A DNA stretch of 64,000 nucleotides, taken from contig SJOL01006484.1 of assembly GCA_004794785.1 (NCBI GenBank), positions 193,092 to 257,091 on the forward strand. The letters run 5' to 3'. The notes under the pieces were generated by a model. The model did not search any database. It had not been told where the DNA came from and was given only the letters and a program-made list of their open reading frames with translations. The stretch's first letter is position 1; each line of letters begins with the position of its first letter. The position numbers were made by a program, and so were the translations under genes. Positions 57,943 through 64,000 of the stretch are shown piece by piece. Source of the stretch: Opisthorchis felineus (lineage: Eukaryota; Platyhelminthes; Trematoda; Opisthorchiida; Opisthorchiidae).

Positions 57943-58418
57943 TGTAGCACTTGTAAATTGCTATTTTTCATGCTCAATATCATCTTCTTTCTCCCTATGA
58001 ATTTCACTCACATTACTGTACAAAAGTTTGTTTTACTGAAATGCAATCGCAACCGCCCGCCCTTTGGGTCCAACGTGACTTTGGGACTTTTGCTGAGTGA
58101 CTGTGGTTCTGACTGCCGGCTGACTATCATTGGCTGCTATTAACTGTAAACGTGAACAAAAATTTTAGCTATAAACGCTGCACTAATCTATTCACATCAG
58201 TGGATTAACATTACGACCACCGGAGGTTTGGAATACCAGGAAAGTAGAACATTCTCTTCTTCGTGTGGTGGTTCAACGGAATGCGGGACTACGGATTCTC
58301 CTATTGTGTACTGTGAGTGAAGGTTTACTTGGATTTTTCTCCTCGTGACGTTGTATCTGACTTACACTAGTAATTTGTTCTGTTCACTGGAGACTCCATA
58401 GGGCCGTTAACCACTGCG
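57943..58418 (+). repeat. 3' LTR (476 bp)
   Basis: Starts TGTAGCACTTG and ends CCACTGCG. Same length as the 5' LTR, with five substitutions. Its terminal CTGCG differs from the expected CTACA by two transitions. Confidence 0.95.
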
Positions 58419-60030
58419 TCACTATAAGGCGAATAATGGAAGCGACGCCAAAGTGCCGTAACAACCGGGGTCAAGCTGATGCCCACTCCGTTATTACCAC
58501 ACTCACTGTGGATCCTTTCTTGATAAAGGGCACTATCAAAGGTTTTCCTTAGTTATACGGGTCAGTTTCTATTCCTTAAATGCAGGCAAACAGATTCGAT
58601 GAGTGCTGACTAAGGAGTTTGTCCTCATCTTTGAACGATTTGGGTGTGGGTTCATTCGGAGTAGGAGACAGCATATGCAGGCCGGTTCACCAGGTTCACC
58701 ATCAAGCATTCTACTTCAGCTGTAGGACAAAGCAGAAAGCAGTTGTAGGATCCAAATGAGTGACAATGAGCGGCAATGAGAAGTGTTGGTCGGAGTATTC
58801 GACCAAATGGTTGAGGAGTTTTTTATTTTAGATGGTTGCGCCACCTTGATCCTTGGTGGTTTCCCTCACGGGTGGTTTCCGGAGGCCGGTGGCACGATCC
58901 ACTGAGATGATCTTCTGGCCTTATAAGCTTTTTGAACCTCTTCGAATTCCTTAACCTTCCGTGTCCACCAGGCTTCACTATCGGTGAGCAGGCCCAGTTT
59001 CACTTGATGTCCGATATTTCGTCGGGCCAGGTTATGTTCCGGACCCGCAGGGGCATATCTCCGAGATTCAAGCAGTACCACTGTCCTGTCTGATATCCGG
59101 TGCTCGAGCGGGTCTGTTAGTGCCGGGCCACAGGGAACACTCCCAGCACTGCGCAAAGATGTAGCGATCTCGCTCCTGTAAGGTGAAATCTGATGGCGGA
59201 TTAGTTGGAAGAGATTTCAAAAGACGAATCTGATAACTTTGTCCAACTTCCAGATTTGCCAGTCTCTCAATTACTAAGCTACCTGTTCGAATCTTACGCG
59301 GCCCTGAAAAAGGAAGACGTGGCCAGACGATCCGCGCAGAGGTGACTATCAACGAGCATCCAGTCAAGCGATTATTCTCCCGCACGGTGACTGCGGACGA
59401 TACCAACTCCTACACACCCTGCGACAGTGGTTTTTGGATCACCAGAGATGCGCAGCCGGAAGCGAGTGGAGGACGAAGGGGCAGTTAGCTGAACCATTGT
59501 GTTCGTATCTTGAGTTTTTGTTTCCGATACACTGTACACATCAATGTCAAGAGAGTCCTGTGTGAGAGCAGGGGCAGCTTGTTGTCCTGCCTGCTTTAAA
59601 GTGCGAAAATTAAAAGCAGCCAGATAGACTGGGAGTCGAGACTTGAAGACTGATTTCGAGACGCCTGAAGATGTCAGCGACGGATGACGCGCAAATGTTG
59701 TTGCCAAAACCGATGCAGAAAGAACGGAGTCATCAGTTCTAACCGACGGGCCGACAGTGGGCGACTTAGTAATGGGATGGGGGAAGTGGGAGGAAAAATT
59801 ATACGAAATAGAAGAGAGGCGTTGGTAGTAGTATGTTTTTGCTTAGCCACCCTGCTGCACGCAGCAAGGAAGGCGACCAGGCTGGTGACGAGTGAAGGCT
59901 GAGGTGGCATGACAATACTCTTTGTTGTAGGTATCATGGTTTTACGTGGGCTGGGATACTGCGAGGGGACCCACACTTGGACAAGAGAACGATTAGGTCC
60001 CGCAACCAAAGCCTTTGGCTCCAAAGGCTA

Positions 60031-60562
60031 ACCGCAAGGCGGCGGTGTTTGGCGGGAAATGAAACTTCATTTCCATTTTTATAGAACGAGACGGCACACA
60101 TGTTTTGACACCTAACCTGACGGACTAGGAGACTGTGTTGGTCAGGCCTCTATCCGTTGACAAACCCGGCACGACAGACTATGAATGTCGCATGGACAAC
60201 ACCCGATACGGATTAGTGGGTCGAGGAGGCACACAAACTGTCATACCATGGTAAGGCCCAGTCTCTTCGTGACGGAGACTGCTGCATACCTGAGACTGGA
60301 ATACACTATTCAAGTACCGTTGTTGAGCTTACGACATCCTCTCCAACGAATTGCCAAGGACCACGAACTTTGGGTGGTCATTCAGAAGCTGCAGAGGGCT
60401 GTGGCGATGTTGATGTAGTTCGTGAGCTCAGGCTTCGACTGGATACATGTGAACAGCCGATACTGTGTTGTCCGACTTTCCACGTACATTAAAACTTGCA
60501 CTTGTTGAAATAATGAAAACTCCTTGTCTGTGGTATCAACTTGTGCACTGAAAGCTTAGTGT
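60031..60562. other. Flank between LINE-4 and SINE remnants
   Basis: No gene recognised; it probably includes LINE-4 5' untranslated sequence near 60030-60120. Confidence 0.35.
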
Positions 60563-60690
60563 TTGGAGCGCGAATTTACTAACCAGAAGGTCCGTTGTTC
60601 GGGCACGACCTCCGCATCTCGACTTCTCCTCTCTAGACTTGGGCAACCTAGCGGAATCCCAGCCCTCGTGCTTCACTCGGGTTCATATAC
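60563..60690 (+). repeat. SINE family A, 3'-truncated
   Basis: It has GGAGCGCGAATTTACTAACC, AGAAGGTCCGTTGTTCG (B box mutated), CTCGACTTCTCCTCTCTAGA and GGGCAACCTAGCGGAATCCC, and breaks off after CACTCGGGTT. The tail is missing. Confidence 0.8.
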
Positions 60691-60967
60691 GTCACCACGA
60701 CGGTTGATCATGCGTCGGAGGCGCTGCCTACCAGGGACTGAGGCTCTGTAGCTAGGACAATTAGCAGAACCATCAGGACGGCCACTGGACTTCGGGTTGC
60801 CGTCGTCTACCTACTCCATCATGTCTGACGGTTAATCGAATTCAGTCCTCCAGTCCCTGCACATCCAGCTACGACCCGTGGGGTAGCAAGGTCCTGTGGC
60901 TGCTAGTGACGGTCACACGGTTTGTGTGTCTATTCGATAGTACTACATAGTCCATCGTAGTCATAGT

Positions 60968-61132
60968 CGTTCAGCTGCAACACACTCGATCCCTAGCTGC
61001 CATGCAACCCGAAAGAAGCAAAAGGGATGTGATACTGCCGTGTTGTGAAGCCTAAAAAGGAGCAATCGAGATGCATAGGACCTTCTGGTTGGCAGCTTTA
61101 AGCCTTAACCACTGAGCTATCCCAAGCCCTTA
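60968..61132 (-). repeat. SINE family A, worn copy
   Basis: On the minus strand it has GGGATAGCTCAGTGGTTAAG (A-box type). The B box is lost by a deletion after GCTGCCAACCAGAAGGTCC. Body and tail are recognisable in TCGATTGCTCC, CAGTATCAC and TGTTGCAGCTGAACG. Confidence 0.7.
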
Positions 61133-61539
61133 CTTATTGGACCCATGTGGCATTTTGTAGGCGTCTGTAGGCAAGGCACTCGGAATAATTGAGCATCACA
61201 ATGACTGGGCGAGTGTGTTGCAAACAGGCAGGTACTAAACGGAAGCGTTCTTTGACCAGCCACAATAGGAGCCAATCAGAGCAAGGAGCGTGTAGCTGGG
61301 CGCTTCTCGTCCCATCGCGATTATTGCAGCTCGACCCTGTGGGAAATTACGTGATGACTGTATAGATAAGTCTGTAGAGACCTACGCTGGTTTTATGAAA
61401 AGCCGTTTCAGTTTAACATATTATATCACCATGTGCTGACAGCAAGCTATGTGCCAACACACAAACTGTGGGACGACAAGAAGAGACTCTGCTGTATTGT
61501 CCAGTCGGCTAATGTGTGACAGAAATCAAGCCATGAATT

Positions 61540-61665
61540 GCACCGTCACGCCGAGATGAAGGGGGTGGAATTTGCGACAGGTGTGCGAGCCCCAGAGTCG
61601 AAACCGGATCAACAGTTTGATTGGTTACCCTGCTAACCACTAGACCAGCTATGCCAAGATGAGAA
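61540..61665 (-). repeat. tRNA-derived repeat, separate family
   Basis: On the minus strand GGCATAGCTGGTCTAGTGG and TTAGCAGGGTAACC are followed by GATCCGGTTTCGACTC. This gives A- and B-box-like elements in tRNA spacing and a possible acceptor start. The 3' side lacks a matching acceptor strand and continues into CGCACACCTGTCGC. A SINE or tRNA relic is more likely than a working tRNA. Confidence 0.45.
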
Positions 61666-61699
61666 GCCCCGGTTATTCTCAAGTGAGCAGTTAATGGAG

Positions 61700-63889
61700 T
61701 CTTTTAGGCTGGAACGAACAACGATTCTGAAATCCTTTTCAACGAATGACAGCAGTTAACAAGCACCATCAACTTATTGTTACCGATTTTAGGTTTCAGC
61801 ACCCATTAGCAACGCGGAGCACTTTGCGAGGATGAGTAACAATCAGTATATGACAGACAATACAGACAGATTCGTCTGAAGTTGTTTCCTCGTGAAGCTT
61901 GAAATTCGCCTACCCTCAGTACTCAACGTCCCGAAAACTTCTGGTGCAGATACTGAGTGGCCCATGTCCAAACCCAGAGCATCGAGGATACATGGAGAGA
62001 TGCAAGGAGTGGTCGTCCTGGACCTGAAGTTGTCAACCGGAGATGAATTCCGAGATAAAACATTCAATGTCCTTTGTACCAATAATGAAATTTGCAAAGA
62101 AGTCGGCAATGAGGGATCCTGCCAACCATTTTATCGAAGTGCAATATGGCATCACATGCTGCTGCTTACTTCACCCTGACAAGCAGCTCATTCGTTGAAC
62201 ATGATCAATCTCCATGGAATTCGTAGTTGTTGAAAAGCCGCTCCATGTCCGTTAGTGCTATACGTTCTATTCTATTATCCGTTCAACATTTTTTGACGGC
62301 ACTAACAGCGCTAACTTGCGAGTAGTTAGCCGGTTCATGAACGGGCTTGAGCCACTTTCCACCCTTAGAACAGCTATCCTTAGTCTAGGAGCCGACGAAA
62401 AGTTCCTCAAATTAACATTGCAATATTGGGTGCGAGGCTTCTAGAAAACGGAATGCGAACCCATCAGGACCCAGTGCGCAGCGTAGGTCTAAGTCATGGA
62501 GTTCCCGAAAGCAATGAGGCTCAAACTACTTCAAATGATTCGGAAGATGGAAGTTGTCAATAACCAGATTGACAACGACATTAATAACCATTCAGCTACG
62601 GCGCTCTTTCAGTGCACAGCTGTTACGCATCCGAAGTTGAAAAGCCCAAAAGTGCCCTGTGTTGCACATTTATGGGCTTTTGAAAACTGGTGGATGAATA
62701 GTGGTTGGCACGATCATCACTGTTTAATCTCATCGTGCTATAAATTCGATGGAATGAATTATCAGGATGCACAGATTGTTTAGTCCTTGCACAATGCCGT
62801 CTGTCAACGTGCTGTTAATCAATATTTTTGTTCCAACAGAATGCTTATCAATGGCGAACAACAGCGTAAGCCTCCACAAAAGGCCAAGAGAATCGATTCC
62901 GTGGAGAACCGTGCTGACTGTCACGCAACATTTTATTCGTCTTCAGGTGATAACCTTCGGGTTATAACTTTTTTCGCGACCTTGTCAAGAAGGTAGATTA
63001 GATTAGATTAGATTAGATTAGATTAGATTAGATTTGATCATCAAAACAGGGGTACACTGTGTTGTGAGGACATGATTTTTTGGGGGAAACAGGATTTGGT
63101 CGAGACCTGTGTATAATGTGTTTCGACAGCCCTTTAGTCCTCATAAATGCTGACTTCCTACTCATGACAGTTGCGGCCATTTTCACTCCAGGAAAGGAAA
63201 TGCTTCAAACGTTTTGTATCTTTGCCATGGACCTGAAGGCGATATCGCCCAGGGATGGTAACAAGTGCAGGTTACGCACGGCACATTCTCTCGGTAACAG
63301 CGCTAAAGCAAGGACGTGTGTGGAATGCGCAGGTGACCTTGCCATCTTTGCACGTGTCCATGGCTATTCCACGCCCATGACTATTCGACCGATGTAAACA
63401 GTATACTTTGAGTTTCGAGGTTTGCATTTTTAAAACCGTTTTATAATTAGGTACAAATTTCGGCGCACATCCTGTCGTAGTAATAACGGAGCACCTTGTT
63501 CGTTTGCCAGCATCATTCTCCAAGGTCACGCAGCCTTAATACGTCGTGAAAGCTCGTGCTTGCGCAACAAGTTACTGGTATGTACTAGAAGAAGGCAAAT
63601 GTCGGAACATCGGATGGTCGAGACATTGCATGCTGCTTTTAGGTCTACGAAAGAGAGTATTCGCAAAATACAAAACATTTCAACGTAACTCATTTTAAGC
63701 GCCCGAAATTATCAAATGACAAATATCCACTTAGGGTACGTTCGAAATCGGTTTCGTTTTCCCTCGTGCGATTTTGTTAAAGAATTCTTTCACTGTTCGA
63801 TTTGCTTACAGAGTTCACACGTGTCATTTGTTGAACTTTTTCACTCTACCATAAAATGTATGTGATAACATCTGTCATTTCGCACTCAG
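61700..63889. other. Non-coding stretch with a pentanucleotide repeat
   Basis: Open frames near 61843-62179 and 62496-62783 are short and carry no recognised motif. The clear feature is the GATTA tandem repeat at 62994-63034. Confidence 0.4.
62994..63034. repeat. (GATTA)n microsatellite, about 8 units
   Basis: Uninterrupted 5-base units from TAGATTA at 62994 to GATT at 63034. Short pentanucleotide tails are common at 3' ends of RTE-like LINEs, but no LINE sequence is recognised beside it. Confidence 0.95.
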
Positions 63890-64000
63890 TTCCTATTTTG
63901 CACTCATTCTCAATGTTGACCCAAATCAATACAAGCTGCTTTCCGCAGCCATCGATGGACCACAACAGATGTGGACGAAATGGGTGTCCGTCGAATGTAA
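63890..64000 (+). CDS. Possible exon running off the window
   Basis: After CATTTCGCACTCAG (AG at 63888-63889) a frame is open to the window end. It reads SYFALILNVDPNQYKLLSAA and then a short Gly/Pro/Trp-containing segment ending in WVSVEC. The composition is protein-like, but the stretch is only 37 codons and the family is not recognised. The acceptor is moderate. Confidence 0.25.

Larger units (their letters stand above)
53419..58418 (+). mobile_element. CsRn1-like Ty3/gypsy LTR retrotransposon, 5000 bp, complete but degenerate
   Basis: The layout is LTR - primer-binding site - gag - protease - RT - RNase H - integrase - polypurine tract - LTR on the plus strand. LTRs are 476 bp each. The gag knuckle CX2HX9CX3C and the domain order match the CsRn1 clade first described from Clonorchis. 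Flanking bases CCAC (53415-53418) and TCAC (58419-58422) are a probable 4-bp target duplication with one difference. Coding sequence is broken by at least three stops, four or more frameshifts and two deletions, so this copy is not autonomous. It lies in opposite orientation inside LINE-4. Confidence 0.93.
52480..60030 (-). mobile_element. LINE-4 copy split by an LTR retrotransposon
   Basis: LINE sequence occupies 60030-58419 and 53418-52480 on the minus strand. The 5' part has an endonuclease start (YLAAFNFRTLKQAGQQAA at 59620-59567, then DSLDIDVYSVSETKTQD). After an internal deletion the linker follows: FSGPRKIRTGSLVIERLANL at about 59313-59256 and AWWTRKVKEFEEVQKAYK near 58975. An RT start with HSECGNN and SLTPVV is near 58500. 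The LTR element 53419-58418 then intervenes. The RT resumes with LTREH, FRPG, MFTLRQV and TILVFLDFQGAFDSADRSVI (about 53290-53231), then a C-terminal SDYSVMNKVSARI at about 52585. Reading across the insertion with one 4-base target copy kept stays in one frame. The endonuclease deletion and a stop after LTREH show it is inactive. Confidence 0.85.

Noticed and set aside
1..64000. CRISPR arrays, bacterial operons or prophage
   Set aside because: No regularly spaced repeats or bacterial gene organisation; introns, LINEs and SINEs show this is animal nuclear DNA.

Overview
The window is eukaryotic nuclear DNA, most probably from a digenean fluke (trematode). Intron-bearing genes are sparse. The repeats are of types known from flukes: CsRn1-type Ty3/gypsy elements, RTE-like LINEs, Penelope-like elements, and tRNA-derived SINEs with hammerhead-like cores. 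The species cannot be fixed from sequence alone.

Two host genes are supported. A 2.25 kb exon (25073-27327, +) encodes the single-C2H2 region of a ZNF608/ZNF609/scribbler-type transcriptional regulator; its other exons are not recognised here. A compact gene on the minus strand (42708-43379) has three recognisable exons and encodes ADAT2, the catalytic subunit of the tRNA A34-to-inosine deaminase. A possible membrane-protein exon lies at 33191-33542, and a weaker exon candidate runs off the right edge.

Layout. 1-21 kb holds no recognised gene, but has three SINE families, including head-to-head pairs, and a Penelope-type repeat with a hammerhead ribozyme inside a large inverted repeat. 21.7-24 kb is a decayed LINE. 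25-27.3 kb is the zinc-finger exon. 28.6-30.7 kb has a poly-C run plus assembly gap, SINE pieces and a Penelope fragment with GIY-YIG remnants. 36.4 kb carries an apparently intact hammerhead on the minus strand. 37.7-39.3 kb is another LINE fragment. 42.7-43.4 kb is ADAT2.

45-60 kb is a pile of nested transposons. Two LINE 5' fragments are on the plus strand. LINE-2 (minus) abuts one of them and itself carries a SINE flanked by an 11-bp duplication. LINE-4 (minus) is split by a 5.0 kb CsRn1-like LTR retrotransposon. That element's two 476-bp LTRs differ at only 5 positions, yet its gag-pol is broken many times. The window closes with SINE remnants and a pentanucleotide repeat.

The most interesting signals are the hammerhead ribozymes in the Penelope-type repeats and SINEs, and the readable order of the nested insertions. 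Comparisons were made by eye; no search or folding program was run.
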